This document shows, piece by piece, positions 33,222 through 47,000 of a stretch of DNA of 64,000 nt (position 1 is its first letter; every line of letters begins with the position of its first letter). The translations under genes and the position numbers were made by a program. The notes beneath the pieces are model-generated. The model was not told the DNA's origin. It saw only the letters and a program-made list of their open reading frames with translations, and did no database searches. Source of the DNA: Ophioceras dolichostomum (lineage: Eukaryota; Ascomycota; Sordariomycetes; Magnaporthales; Ophioceraceae); the NCBI GenBank assembly GCA_003049485.1, contig PYST01000048.1, forward strand, positions 102,181 to 166,180, read 5' to 3'.

Positions 33222-36200
33222 ATGGGTATTCCTGCGGCGTTTCGCTGGTTATCCAGCAAGTATCCCAAGATCATATCCCCTGTCGTCGAAGACAAACCTG
33301 TTGTGATGGGTATGTCCATCCGGACGTCGACGATGATTTCCTTGAGCCGTTGAAAGATCGGCGCATGCAATCCTCCCTTCCCCTCCTCTTCCTCCTCCCC
33401 GAACCTGCCGGACTGACACCCTGTTTTTGGTTATCTAGACGACGGCACTGTCATTCCAGTCGACACCACCCGACCGAACCCGAACGGCGAAGAGTTCGAT
33501 AACTTGTACCTGGACATGAACGGCATCGTCCATCCCTGCTCCCACCCTGAAGACAGGCCAGCGCCCAAGGACGAGGAGGAGATGATGCTTGAGGTGTTCA
33601 AGTATACGGATCGTGTTGTCAACATGGTCAGGCCTCGACGAGTGCTTATGATCGCTGTCGGTACGCTTACTACGCCCCTTGTGACCGCCACGGTCGTCTC
33701 CGTCAACACCGGCACTGGCGCTAGTGTGCGGGAATAAGAAGCTGGTATCGTCGCTAACACCCTGTAACAGACGGAGTTGCTCCCCGTGCAAAGATGAACC
33801 AACAGCGATCGAGGCGCTTTCGCTCTGCCCAGGAAGCCAAGGAGAAGGCGGAGGACAAGCTTGAGCTCATCAAACTCTTGAAACAACAGAATGGTGGTAG
33901 CATTGCTGACGAGAGCCTTGAGAGCATCACGAAGAAAGCTTTCGATACCAACTCTATCACACCCGGGACGCCATTTATGGACATCCTAGCTGCTAGCCTA
34001 CGGTACTGGTGCGCCTACAAGCTCAACACAGACCCTGCCTGGGCCAACTTGAAGATCATCATCTCCGACGCCACCGTTCCCGGCGAAGGCGAACACAAAA
34101 TTATGGACTTTGTGCGTACTCAGCGGTCCTCGCCCGACCACGATGCCAACACCAGGCACGTCATCTACGGACTAGACGCAGACCTGATCATGCTGGGCCT
34201 GGCTACGCACGAGCCGCACTTCCGGGTGCTGCGCGAAGACGTGTTCTTCCAAGAGGGCAAGGCGCGCATGTGCAAGCTATGTGGCCAGAAGGGACATGAA
34301 GCGCAAGCGTGTCGCGGGGAGGCCAAGGAGAAAGACGGCGAGTTCGACGAGAAAGACAAGGCCTTGTCTCTGAAGCCCTTTATCTGGCTGCATGTTTCGG
34401 TGCTGCGCGAGTATCTCGCCGTCGAGCTTGAGGTGCCGGGCCTCCCGTTTCGGTTTGATCTTGAGCGTGCTGTCGACGACTGGATCTTCCTTTGCTGCTT
34501 TGTGGGGAATGACTTCCTGCCCCATCTACCTGCGCTGGAAATCCGCGAAAATGGCATCAACACCTTGACGGCGATTTGGAAGCAGCATTTGCCCATGATG
34601 GGCGGGTACGTGACCAAGGACGGTCACGTCGACCTCGAGCGCGCCCAGTACATCATGAACGGCCTGGCCAAGCAGGAAGACTCCATATTCCGGAAGCGCA
34701 AGGAGACCGAAGATCGCAGGGAGGCTGGTGCAAAGAGGCGCAAGCTGCAGGACCAGGCCAGAAATGGCTCCGGGTCTGGCTCGAGGCACGGCAGCAACAG
34801 TCGCCTGTACAACAACGGCGGCCCGGCGGAGCCTCCAGCGGCCATCACCCATGATATGGTCGTCAACCGCGGCGGCGTTCAGAGCGCAAATACAGCCAAC
34901 AAGAGCGCAGCCAGCATGCTCAAGAGCCGGATACAGGGACTCTTGTCGCAATCAACTTCCGCACCGACTGTTCCGGAGGAAGAATTCGCGCTCAGGGCTG
35001 CAGACTCGTCGTCTCCTGGAAAAGTTCTGGCCAATAACTCCGAATCCAACAGCGCCCCGGCATCAGCTCTCGGCAAGCGCAAGGCCGATCTCATCGAGCA
35101 GGACGATAGTTCGACGGCCGAGACATCGGCGCCGGCGACGCCCTCTGCCGGAGGCACCGTGGGAGAGGGTGCCGACGGACCGATCGACACGGTGAGACTG
35201 TGGGAGGAAGGCTATGCCGATCGATACTACCAGCAAAAGTTCCACGTAGACCCCAAGGACATCGAGTTTCGGCGCAAGGTCGCACACGCGTACGTCGAGG
35301 GGCTTGCCTGGGTGCTCATGTACTACTTCCAGGGATGTCCGTCGTGGGAGTGGTACTACCCGTATCACTACGCGCCTTTCGCGCAAGACTTCGTCGGCCT
35401 GGCAAACATGAAGATTCACTTCGAAAAGGGTCGGACGTCGAGACCTTATGAGCAGCTCATGAGTGTGCTCCCCGCGGCGTCCCGCCACAATCTTCCCGAG
35501 GTGTTCCACGACCTCATGACCCAGGAGGACAGCGAGATCATCGACTTCTACCCCGAGGATTTTGAGGTAGACCTCAACGGGAAGAAGTTTGCGTGGCAGG
35601 GTGTGGCGCTGCTGCCTTTCATTGAGATGGACCGGCTGCTCGCCGCCGTCAATAGGAAGTACCCCCTGCTCACGGAGGCGGAAGCGGCCCGGAACGGACT
35701 TGGAAGGGACGTGTTATTGATATCTGACGCCCACCAGGGGCTCTACGACGAGATCATCACCAACTTCTACTCGAAACGGCAGACCGGACCAGAGTACAAG
35801 CTGGACCCGAGGACCAGCGACCACCTCGCTGGCGAGGTGGCGAAAATAGACGACTATCTCCCACATGGGACTCTTACCTACCCATTGGAGAGAAAGAGCA
35901 TGCCGGACGTTGAGTACGATCGTTCACTGAGGTAAGCACACGTCTCGAAGACCCCTTTCCAGACTCCGACGTCGCACTCTAATCGGATAGTCCGTATTGG
36001 ATGTACTGACCTGAGTCGCGTCCCCTATCACAACAAAAGCGTGCATTACGAATTCCCCAAGGCGCATCCTCACAAGTCCATGCTCATGCGCGGCGTCAAG
36101 CTGCCCTCGCCAGCATTGAACCGGAGCGACATCGAGGAGCTTAGGGGAAAGATGCGCGGAGGTGGCGGTCGCAATTCATACCACGGCAGCGGGTACAACT

Positions 36201-36673
36201 CGTATGCATCGCGCGACTACAGGGACCGGGATCGGGACCGTGATCGGGACCGGGACCGGGATCGAAGAGGACCACCTCAGCAACATCAATCTTGGCGCCC
36301 ACCGGCACCCGGCCATCCTGGGTTTGGCGTCGGCGCCCTTCCGCCGCCGCCGCCGCCTACCCAGGCACACTATTACAACGACCAGGGCCAGGGTAACTCC
36401 CATCCATACCCCCCTGCTCCTTCTCAGTACCCCCCGGCTTACCCCCAGTCATACCCACCCTCGTCCTACCATCCCCCGGGTCCACCTCCTGGATCGTACT
36501 CCTCATACCCACCGGGTCCGCCTCCCCCCCCTGGCTCCTACGGGGCATCATCGTCGTCATGGTCGGGGCAGTCGTACCGCCCGGGGCAAGGCAACTCGGG
36601 CGGGCGAAACTATGGCTCATCCAACGGCGGGCGGAATAACCGAGGAGGGCGGGATTCAAGGGGCTATCGTTAA
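33222..36673 (+). CDS. RAT1: Nuclear 5'-3' exoribonuclease Rat1/Xrn2
   Basis: Processive nuclear 5'-3' exonuclease acting in pre-rRNA processing and in torpedo termination of RNA polymerase II. Exons 33222-33309, 33439-33660, 33771-35931 and 36040-36673 give 1034 residues. The start MGIPAAFRWLSSKYPKIISP is diagnostic. The catalytic acidic motifs are all present: LDMNGIVHPCSHPE, DGVAPRAKMNQQRSRRF, ISDATVPGEGEHKIMDFV and YGLDADLIMLGLATHEPHF. A CCHC knuckle (CKLCGQKGHEAQACR) distinguishes Rat1 from Xrn1. The second conserved region includes VLMYYFQGCPSWEWYYPYHY. The C-terminal tail is low complexity: (DR)n, then Pro/Tyr/Gly-rich sequence, then an RGG-like end. Introns are 108-129 bp. Confidence 0.96.
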
Positions 36674-38049
36674 TCCGGGTTTCTTAGCGTTGTGCGTGGC
36701 GGTGAGCAGCAAGTCGATCCCTCGCAGTATGAGATAGATACTACCTACCTAGGTACCTAGGCACCCTTGTTGGCACCCATGTTGGAGGTGGATGGAAGAC
36801 GGACGGGGATATATAATGGACCAGGTACCTGTAGGTGACCGAACGGCAAACGACCGAAGAGACACGGACGCCCCTCTGAGCTGAGTTATGACTTTTCCAC
36901 ATCTGTCGGCAATATCTGCTGGTGTTTTTTTTTCCCTTGGCAGGGGAATGGCAGGAAAGAATCTTGTTGCATTGCTGTAACTTCCACAATTTTTATCGTG
37001 CCTTTTCATTATGTCTACCAGTAAACTGCGAGTCTGGCGTGCGGCTGGGGGGTGCGTACGTGGATGGATTCAAGTTCAACCCACTGAGCTTTCGTCAGCG
37101 CGAACCTAGCGACATCCTTGAAGCCCAGACTTAGTTCCAAGATATAACTGTTCCCCCTGCCCGTAATTGCAATCCCTCGTACGCAATAAATACCTACCTA
37201 CCTACCTGCTACCTACCTACCTACTGGTACCTACCTATCTACACATAAAACACGAATGTTATGGCACTTAGAAAATTGCAACCAGGAAGATGGAGGTGAG
37301 ACTGGCAACCTGCAAGTCGCCCGAGGTAGAGCTGCTTGTCTGGAGATCCCCGCTCTCAGTTTGAAAGACAGGGGCACGGTCCTTGGCGGACAGGCGAAGC
37401 TGGTATGGGTACTTGCCTGATTGGTGCTGTGCAGTGTCCCCATGCCGCGATAAGCTCCCAGACCTCCCGTCGCCTCAGTGCAACCCACAGCTACTGTATG
37501 TACCAAGGTACCACCTTCTTGTCGCTAGCTTGTCTTCGTGCGTCGTCTGGTCTTGGATGTGTCGATTTCCCCGCGCTTGTATGTCTGCGAGCAAGGAGCG
37601 AAACGCGGCCACAGGAGGGCATTTTCACGGGAGCACAGCACACACACCGAGCCCCAGCTCAAAGTATTTCGGCATATTGCTTGCGAAACCAACTTCCCGA
37701 AATGGGGCATGCTTGAGCTCTCACCCCTATTGATCTACCTAATACTCGTGCCCTCCATTGGCTTGCCGACGCGCGACTTAGCGGTCAATGCCACTACGAA
37801 CCCGTGCAGCTACCACATCGAAGGCACACCTACTCATCTACTTCCTCTGGCCCCAGAGGTGTACAGCTTGCAAGTTCTTCGCGATACACGATTCATTGAA
37901 CCACACCTGTGGCCGCCCCTGGATCACCTATCGCGCCTCTCCCAATTTATACCCTGTATGGGCGCGGACAAGGTGGCATTCAGTGCTGGAACCATGAATG
38001 AGGACGAGAGGTAGCGGCCGCTGCTCCTAGCTTCTTCATCCACAATTGC
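36674..38049. repeat. Gene-poor interval with TACCTACC motif arrays
   Basis: A 1.38-kb stretch between RAT1 and the RasGAP. Motif-family copies lie at 36741-36764, at 36823-36835 and, as the longest run in the window, at 37191-37240, where tacc units repeat about ten times. An open frame of 158 codons (37538-38014) has no recognised domain and is not called. The RasGAP promoter must lie at the right end. Confidence 0.6.
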
Positions 38050-41000
38050 ATGCGCCTCATGATGAATGGCGATACGGGTCTTGTGGGCTGCCTCGTGGAG
38101 AGGCTCACAACTCGGGTATTTTGCGCCATTGCCTCCCCCCAGTCCTGTTCTCGCCGTCATCGTCGCCCCGGTTTGCTGACTGTCTTGTCCCGGTTGCTCG
38201 CCCGTCCTCCCGGCTTGCCTGATTCTAGCTTCCCCACCGCACCGGCACCCGTAGCGAAGACCTCGACCAGGACGAAATCGTCGTTATCACGCGGTCGACG
38301 CTCGTCAAGCTCAGCGCCTCCTCGATCATCGCCGTGCTCGACTCGCTGCTCACTCTCCTTGGCGACCTCGCCCGGCCATACAACAATGTTGGCGCACACC
38401 CACCCCATGTCCTCCTTTCCGAGCTCTACATCCTCGCCCTACTCGCCAACTGCTGCTCCTACCACTGGGCCGCTACGGGCAGCAGTAGCAGCTGGGGCGG
38501 CGGGGGCAGCGGCGGAGCTCCATCGCACGGCGAGCAGCAGCACTTGTTCGCATGGCAGAAGGCCGCCCTGCCCGCTCCGGGGCCCCTCGATGACGCCCTC
38601 GTGATCAGGATTTTCGAGTTCGTCAAACTCTTTTTCGGCCCGCTGCCCGACGGTTTCGTCCTGCCCGCCAAGACCCTCCTCGATGAAGCCTCTGGCAGCG
38701 TTACTGCCGCCACCGCCACGCCAACGCCCTCCGTCACGGCGCCAGCCAATGCTGGCCGCAGCAACAACGCGTCCAAGACATCATCCCGATCCAGTCGCCC
38801 GCAGCACGACGACGACGTGGACAGCGGCGGTAGCGCCAGCCTCCTTCTGCTTGAATCTCATGCAGCGGCGGTCGAGGCGCACGTGAAGACGATCGTGGAG
38901 TACGTGACGGCGTCCAGCTGGCCAGCCGCGTTCGACTACTTCCGGAACGTGATATACGCGGTGCGGGCAGTGTCGGCACCCGGCGGCGGCGGAGGCGGCG
39001 CTGGTGGCAGCAACAGCACCGGCAGCAGCAGCTACCAGGGCCCGCCCGCGTCGGCCGTGGTGGCCGCTGACGAGGAGCGGGCCGCGTTGGTGGTGCTGCG
39101 GCTGGTCGCGCACTTCTGGGTCGACAGCCACAGGCTGGGGCAGGTGATTCAGGAGCTGTGCTCCAGTTTCCTGCACTTCCGCAAGCACTTCCAGAACACA
39201 GTGGCGGTGGTGACGCCGCTGCTCGTCACGCGCTGGCTGGACCGGTGTCCCAGCGAGTTTGTACAGCTACACACGATGCAGCGGCGGCTTGACGGCGGCG
39301 CGGATACGCTGTTCGACATGACGCACACGGTGGTAGACAACGCCCGCCGCCGGGCGTTGCTCTATCCACTACAAACCACGCTGCTCTTGCTACTGCCAGA
39401 TGTCTTCGAGGTGGCCAGCAACTTGCGCGAGGCGAAAAGCAGCAGCATGGCTAAGAAAGTCGGCTTCCTGGACGGTCTGCGCAAGGCGCTGCGCAACCGC
39501 AACGAGCAGGCCGCATACTGCCTCGTTTCCCTGCTGCGCGCGGCCCGCCACTTCGATGCCGAGAGCGACTCGGCCCTGCTGAGCTACGCCATGGACGTGC
39601 AGGATGAGGTGCGCGATGCTGTCTTCCGCCGCGTGCCCTCCGGCTCCGGCTCGGGCCCGGGCTCCGACACCAACATCCTATTCGACCAAGACGTCATGAC
39701 GGCCGCCTTCGTCAGCCTGGCTCACCTCAACTTCGAGATCTGCGTGGAGTCTCTCGCCCAGAGCTGCCTCTCGCCCACCGCCCCCCACGGCTTCAAGGTC
39801 GCGGTCATCCAGGCCTGTTCCCACTTCGCCCACCTGACGGACCATGAGAAGTATCACCCCTTATTCGTCGCCGCGTCCGCCTTTATTCAAGGCCATCTCA
39901 AGGTGAAGAACCCTTTCCCGGAGGCCCCCCCCCCCCCCCCCCCCCNNNNNNNNNNNNNNNNNNNNNNNNNNNNNNNNNNNNNNNNNNNNNNNNNNNNNNN
40001 NNNCCCCCCCCCCCTTAGCCTGTTCAGTCACCTTTTTTTTTTTTTTGCCACTGCCACTCATGCGATCAGTCTACCATTCCGCTCTCGCAACTGCTCCTCT
40101 GACATGAACCCGTTTGGCCCCGCGATGGCGTGGATGGGCGCGATCGTAGACGACATCGGCTTTATTTACGGACATGCTGGTCGCCGACCAAGGGCCACAA
40201 CGCAAGATTTCCGAGTCGAACGCAGGCGCCATAGGCATGGTTTGCAATATCCTCGAATTCCTAGATGCCTCTCCCTTGACTCTCTTCGAGGGACCTCCCG
40301 AAGGCGCGGACGAGCGCGATAGGTTCTTCGAGGACAACTTCGAATCACTCGTATCGTGCATGGTGGCAGCCGATGAGTCTGTCCGGCGTCTCGCCGTCGG
40401 CGTTGCTAAGCGCCTCTTCGCCGACGAAAGCATCCTGGTCCTACTGCGAGCATCCAAGAGACTGGACTCGTATGCTTTCAAAACCAAGTTTTGGAAGCTC
40501 ACGTGAGTGATCTCTCTCTCCTCCCCTCTTTCTGGGCGAATTTCAGGCCCGTCGTAGGTGAGGCCGATAGGGCCAGCCCACTGATCATCTCCGCTACTGT
40601 GCGTTCGGCAGGTCCCTTGTCTTGACGACCATGTGCGAAAAGCTGCCCGGACCTGAACTCCACGGAAACCTCAAATCGATCCATGCATATCTTGAGTCTC
40701 GGATCCTTCTTTTGACCTCCGTAAAGGTACTCCGCAACATATTCCACTTCCCCTTTTCTCTCTGCTTGCCCCGCTCGTAGTTCAGGCGTCATGAAGGCTG
40801 ATCAACCGTCCGTCCGTGGAATCCCTCGCCTGGTCTCAGGAGCTTTCGGAGCTGCCCGCAGAGGTGCTCGAGCGCACCGCGGCGTACAACCGACTCGAAA
40901 TGTCGCTGCTTGTGTCGCTCTGCTCGGCAGACATCGACACCTGTCAGCTTGTCACGTCGTGCTTCAGCCTCTTCCTCGAAGAGTGCCGCATTGTCGACGC

Positions 41001-44000
41001 TGCCTCTGACGGAGCCAAGTCGTCTGCTTCGCTGCTGCGCAACGCCGACGTGTTTCGTGAGATCTCGTCACGCGCGTTCCGCCTCACTGGGCTGGTTGCG
41101 TTCCAGAAGCGGATACGCGGGCTTCTGCGACGCCTGCAGTACCCCGGCACCGGCATTCTCGACGCGTGGGAGCTCGGCTTCCGGAGGTGGCTCCACCTGT
41201 CCCGCGATGTGTCGACGGCCTCGTCCCAGGGCGCCGTCTCGGAGCGGGCGCTGGCCGAGTGGCGCAATCACTCAGGCTTTTTGGCCTCCCTCGGCGGCAT
41301 CTGCATTGCTGATCAGGCCGCCGTCCTCGACGAGCCGATCACCGTAAATGGGCTGCGGTGGATCGACCGGGTGACCGAGGCAGACGAGGAGCCGCTGCTT
41401 GGGCGGTTTCTGCGCCTGAGCATCCAGCTGCTGGCATGTGGCAACGTCCGAGTGCGCGAGACGATGCGCGAGGTCCTGTCCACAGAGGTCTCACCGGCGC
41501 TGTATCCGCCGCTCTTCCGGGCACTCGAGGCCGAGCTCGAGGTTCTGTTCACCGGCGCGCTCGAGCCGGCTATCAAAGAGCATGACAGCGAGATCATATT
41601 CGCCGAGCAGGCCTCGTCGCTGCTTCGCGCGCTGGTTGAGCGGCTCGACACGCCGTCCGACCTCGGCGCCGCATCGGCGGTGCACCTCGGCGCCCTGACG
41701 CTCAACTTCGCCAAGTTCCTCGACGGCGTTTCGGACACTCCCAGCGGCCTTCGTGTCAAGATCAAGGTCTGCCAGCTCTGTGAGGCCGTCACTCGCCGGA
41801 AGGAGCACCTGAACCTCCGCGACGACGTGCGCATCCGCAACCAGTTACTCGAGTACATCTTCGGCTGGATCGCCCGGCCCCGCTCGCCTCGTGCCGACCC
41901 ATCCATTATTTTCGGAGGGAATGGCGGCGGGTCTGGAGCGGGCGGGAGGCTGGACGAGGCGGCACGGGTGCAGAAGGACCTCGACAGGGCCTGCCTCCGC
42001 TCCTTGGCCGAGCTGACGTTCCGCCTGCCGTTGCAGCCTGGCGACGGGCAGACGGATGCGGGCACGAGCGAGCTCAAATCGCAGATGTTCCACACGTATT
42101 TCAACCGCTTCCTCTCGCTGCTCAACCTCGAGTCCCTTGACGCGGCCAGCCGGGGTGAGCTCGTGGGGGGACCCTCTGCTCCGTCCCGCGACGAGAACGC
42201 GTCCAGCTCGGAGCTCGCCATCACCATCCTGTCCAACCTGCTCAGCGCCAACATCGACGTGGGGCTGAAACACTCGCTAAGCATTGGCTACCACGAAAAC
42301 GTCGACATCCGGACGGCATTCGTCAAGGTTCTGTACAACATACTCGTCCAGGGCACCGAGTTCAGCAACTTGTCTGACACCGCGGTCAGCGAGAAGTACG
42401 ACGAGCTGCTCGACCTCCTCACCCGCGACACGACGCTCGCGCTGGCCATGAGTTGCGTCTGCCCCAGCAACGAGGTCGACGAGCTGACGATCTCGCTCCT
42501 CAATATTTTCGAGACGCGCGGCCTCAGCTTCGTCCTGATTGAGGCCCTCGTCAAGCAGGAGATCGAAGATACGGACAATGAGGCCGAGCTGCTTCGGCGC
42601 ACCTGCGTGGCCACCAAGATGCTCTCGGTGTACGCAAAATGGAAAGGATCATCGTACCTGAAGGGAACGCTCCAGAAGGTGGTGGAGCGGCTCATGTTGA
42701 CGTCAAAGGATCTCGACCTCGAGCTGGACCCCGCTCGCGTCGGCTCTCAGGAGGAGCTGCAGAAGAATGCGCTGCAGCTCCGCATCGTTGCCAAGGTGTT
42801 TATAGACGACATCTGCGCCTCAACCACGAGCATCCCCGCGTCGTTCCGCAAGATCTGCAGCATCGTGAGTCCATCATCTATACCTCCAACCTTGACAGTA
42901 CTCTGTCCTCGCCTTACCTCACCCTACGCCTGTATTAACCCGTCTAACCCCTTGTTGTGTACGTCTTTATGCCAGATCTCGGAGTCCGTCATGTCAAGGT
43001 TCAAGGACGCCAAGTACACGGCTGTGGGAGCCTTCATCTTCCTCCGGTTCTTTTGCCCGGCCATCGTCGCACCGGAAGTCGAGGGCCTAGTCCACTCGGC
43101 ACCCTCGAAGGAGATGCGAAGGGGCCTCTTGCTGATCGCCAAGGTCATCCAAAACTTGGCCAATAATGTTCTGTTCGGCGCCAAAGAGCCATACATGTTC
43201 CCGCTCAACGACTTCCTGGCCCAAAACATCTACAAGATCACCGCGTTTCTCCGCGAGATATCCATCCCACCCGAGAGCCTGGACGCGCCGGGCATGGGCG
43301 AGTCGTTCGACTTTGGCTCGTGCGTGGCGCTCCACCGCTTCCTGTACGACCATTGGGACCACGTGCGGCAGCGGCTCGTCACGCACGAGAGGCGAGACTA
43401 CGTCCGATCTCCTGGCGAGGGTGCGCGTGGCCGATCGCCTGTGCTCGAGCCCCTGCGAAACCTGATCACCAATCTTGGGCCGCCACCCATGGCTGTCTCT
43501 TGGAACCGGCCGCAGATCTCGGCGAACAGCCCACCGGCCTACTCGCGATTCCAGAACTTCATGCTGCGCAACGCATTCCGCAGTACCGAGTCGTTTGTGA
43601 CTGCTCGGGCTGTTTACGACGGAGGGGAAAGCAAGGACGGGCTGTCAATCATATGCGTGATACTGCGAAATATCGATGCCGAGTCCATAGACTACGACAC
43701 GCTGATCTACTGCTACCTTAAGATCGCGAGCCGGCTGTGGCATCGGCCGTTTGGACTGCTCATCGACGCCACCTGCTACAACGGCCAAAGCGAACCCCAG
43801 GATGACCTGTTCCAGAAACTGGAGCTCTTAACACCGACCGAACTATCGCGACAGCTATCACGGATTTATGTGTACAACATGAACAGCGCGTTCCGGTAAG
43901 ATCTCTTTGGACGTTTTATTGTTTTTTGGCTTTTTTTTAAACCCCCAACTCATCCCCCTCCATCCATCCCTTTAATCAAAGCCCGTATCTTACTAGCCCG

Positions 44001-47000
44001 CATGACTTACCGCACCGCTTCTGCCCACCCCGGCCGCACCCCGTCCAACCTCGTATCGTCCCGTCCCGTGTCGCCATCGACTTGCATCGTTCAGTATACT
44101 GACTTAGTGGCTGGCCTGCCGGTTCCTGTTAGCAAATGCTTCCGCCGGGTTCTCCGCATGTCGACCAAGAGCGAGACCAGCGTATTCAACCCACGCAACG
44201 TTGAGTACCACCTTATCGGCAGCCTCCAGGAGCTCCAGACGCAGTTTCACCTCAGCCAGCTGCACCTACCCAAGGAAACTATCAGCGTGGTCACCGACAC
44301 GCGTTACGTTTTCCAGCCGATCACACGGCTGTCCAAATCCAAGGGAAAGATCGAAGTAATCATCAAGGTGGGCAGCCAGTTCGTGCAGGTGACGACAGCC
44401 AAGAAGCAGGAGGTACCGGGCTTCCGGCTGAGCACGACCGTCAACGACATCTTCCGGCTGGGCGAGGTGGACGAGGCGCCGACCTCGATCCAGACCGAAG
44501 ACGACTCTGCGTTCGGCCTGCGTGCTGACGGCGGCAAGATCGTCATGTACTTCACCAGCCCCAAGAAGACGGACGTTCTGCAGGCGATCCGAGGCGCGCG
44601 GGCCAAGTATGGCAAGGACACGCGCTCGCTCAAGTCGTTGGAGCGCCTGATTCGGCCGCAGGACGTCCCTGGCACGCTCCTCAACCTTGCACTGACCAAC
44701 CTGGCCAGCCCAGACTCGGTGCTGCGACTGGCCTCGTACAACCTGCTGGGCGCCCTGTGCCGTGCCTTCAAGTTCGCAGCGGCCTCGCGCCTGATGTGCA
44801 CACGCGACATTTCGGTACCGCTGGATCCGACGCGCTTCGTCGTGGGCATCAGCAAGGTGCTGGCGCGCGCCGAGCCGCAGCTGACGGCCGACTTCCTGAA
44901 CGAGTTCTTCGTCGGCTGGGACAGCTTCTCCGAGGAGCAGAAGCCGTTGAGCCTGGCCTACATGGCGCCGTGGCTGCCAGGCCTGCGCACGTCGCTGCTA
45001 GCCGCCGAAACCGAGAGCGACAAGGCGCGCGACCGCGTAGCGTCGCTATTCCGCAAGCTCATCGACGTCGCGCTGGCCGACCCAACGCTCGGCTTCACGC
45101 TGGAGCAGGTCGTGTGGCCGTCGATCCACGCCGACGAGGTGCTGCTGGACATCCTTTTGGAAGAGATAGTCAAGGCCGCCATGGGGTTCGGTATCCACGA
45201 CGAGCAGTCCGAGACGCTGACGGCCGTGGTGACCGCCATCGGCACCGTCACTCTGCGGGGGAAGATCATCTCGCGCCTGCGCAAGGCCTTGAACCGCTCG
45301 TCGCTGCGCCCGACGCGCCACCTGCCAGATAACGCCGTGTGGCCCGAGGTGTGTGTGTTGCTGCAGTTCTGCGTCTCCTTGTCGTTTGACAGCGGCGTGC
45401 AGTCCCAGCTTTACCTGCCCGAGGTCTTCCACGTCGTCACCATGCTAGCCAACACAGGGTCAGCCGACGTGCGCCTGCTAGTGCACCGCCTCTTGAGTAA
45501 CTCGATCCACGCCGCCTGCACTTCATTCGCCCTAGACGAGGTCCGCCTAAGCAAGCTGCGCGCCGCCCTCGAGGCGTTCTCGGAGCCGCGTAGCGACGTG
45601 CTCTCCGCCGTCTTCTTCTCAGCGGCGTCGGCGACTCATCATCATCATCCTCATCACCAACACCACCACCACGGCAGCCACAACAACAGCACCAGCAACA
45701 ACGGCAACAGCAACAACAACAGAAATTTCCCCGACGGCACGGCCGCGGGCGCGGGTGCGGGTGCAGGTGCGGGTGCAGGTGCAGGCGCGGGCGCGGCAGC
45801 TTCCCTATCCACGACCTCGTCTCAGCAGCTCCAGCAGCAAGAGGTGGCGGGGCCGGCGCTGCTGGCTGCGACCGAGAACCTGGCGGCACAGTTGTTCGAG
45901 GTGTGCGCGGTGGCGGCGCCGTCGACGGACACCGCCAACGCGTGGCGATCGCGCTGGATGAGCCTCGTGGCCAGCACGGCGTTCCAGAACAACCCGGCAG
46001 TGCAGCCGCGCGCGTTCACCGTGATGGGCTGCCTCGCACGCGAGGAGGTCGACGACGACTTGTTGTACCAGGTGCTCGTCGCCCTGCGCAACAGCGTCGG
46101 GCGCTTTGGCGAAGACAGCAGCAGCGATATGATGGTGGCCATCGTCACGTCGCTGTCAAAGATGATGGCCAAGCTGCCGTCAGCGTCACGGTACGGCCTG
46201 CAACTGTTCTGGCTGGCCATGTCGCTGCTGCGGCTCGTGCCGCCCGCGCTCTTCAACTGTACCGCCATGTTCCTCGAGGCAGTGCTCTCCAACATCAACA
46301 CCTCGGCCGACGTGCGCGGGCACCGCATGGCGCCGTTCCTGCTTCAAGGCCGGGCCCAGCTGGAGGAGGCGGCCTTGCCGCTGGACGACGCCTATGGCAT
46401 CCACTTTACGGCCGACAATTTCCACTTCGCTGCGTGCGCCTGCCTAGTTCGCGGGCTCACCGACACCGTTACTAAAACCACCGCCCTGCGCGTCCTGACT
46501 TCATTCCTCGAGATGACAAGCTGGGAGGAGCAGGCTCCAACCGCTTCGGGTGCGCCTGACACGCCTCTTCCTGAAGGCAAGGACGAGAAACTGAGCAGAG
46601 ACGACGATGGAAAGCTCCAGAAGCGTCCAAGCATCGTCACCTCGAGCTCGCCGTACATGGCCCTCATCCTTGCCCGCGCCGCCAGCCGTGAGGAGGTCAA
46701 AGACAGCTTCTGGCTGGCCGGCGTCAACGTTGATCCATCCGGCTTGGACCGAATACCCCATGTCCGTGGCATCCATGACATGGCTGCCATGAAGGACAAG
46801 GATTTGTTGCTCAACACCGCCATTGAGCTCGTTGACTTTCAGTATCTCGAAGATGCCATTCAGAACCGGACTTTGCGGTGGCTGAACGAGTTGGCCATCT
46901 CCAGACCTGGAGTTGTACTGCACCTGTTCGTTCTCCATCTTTTTCTTTTTTTTTTTACAAAAAAAAATTTAAAATTTCCGCCCCTCTCCTTTCTTTCAAG

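Noticed and set aside
37538..38014. 158-codon frame between RAT1 and the RasGAP
   Set aside because: No domain, no splice logic, and mixed composition; probably chance.
39925..40014. Poly-C tract as a biological repeat
   Set aside because: It borders an N gap and may be a sequencing or assembly artefact, so only the gap is reported.
41313..42284. 323-codon minus-strand frame opposite the RasGAP
   Set aside because: Ser/Arg-rich shadow of the coding strand; no domain.
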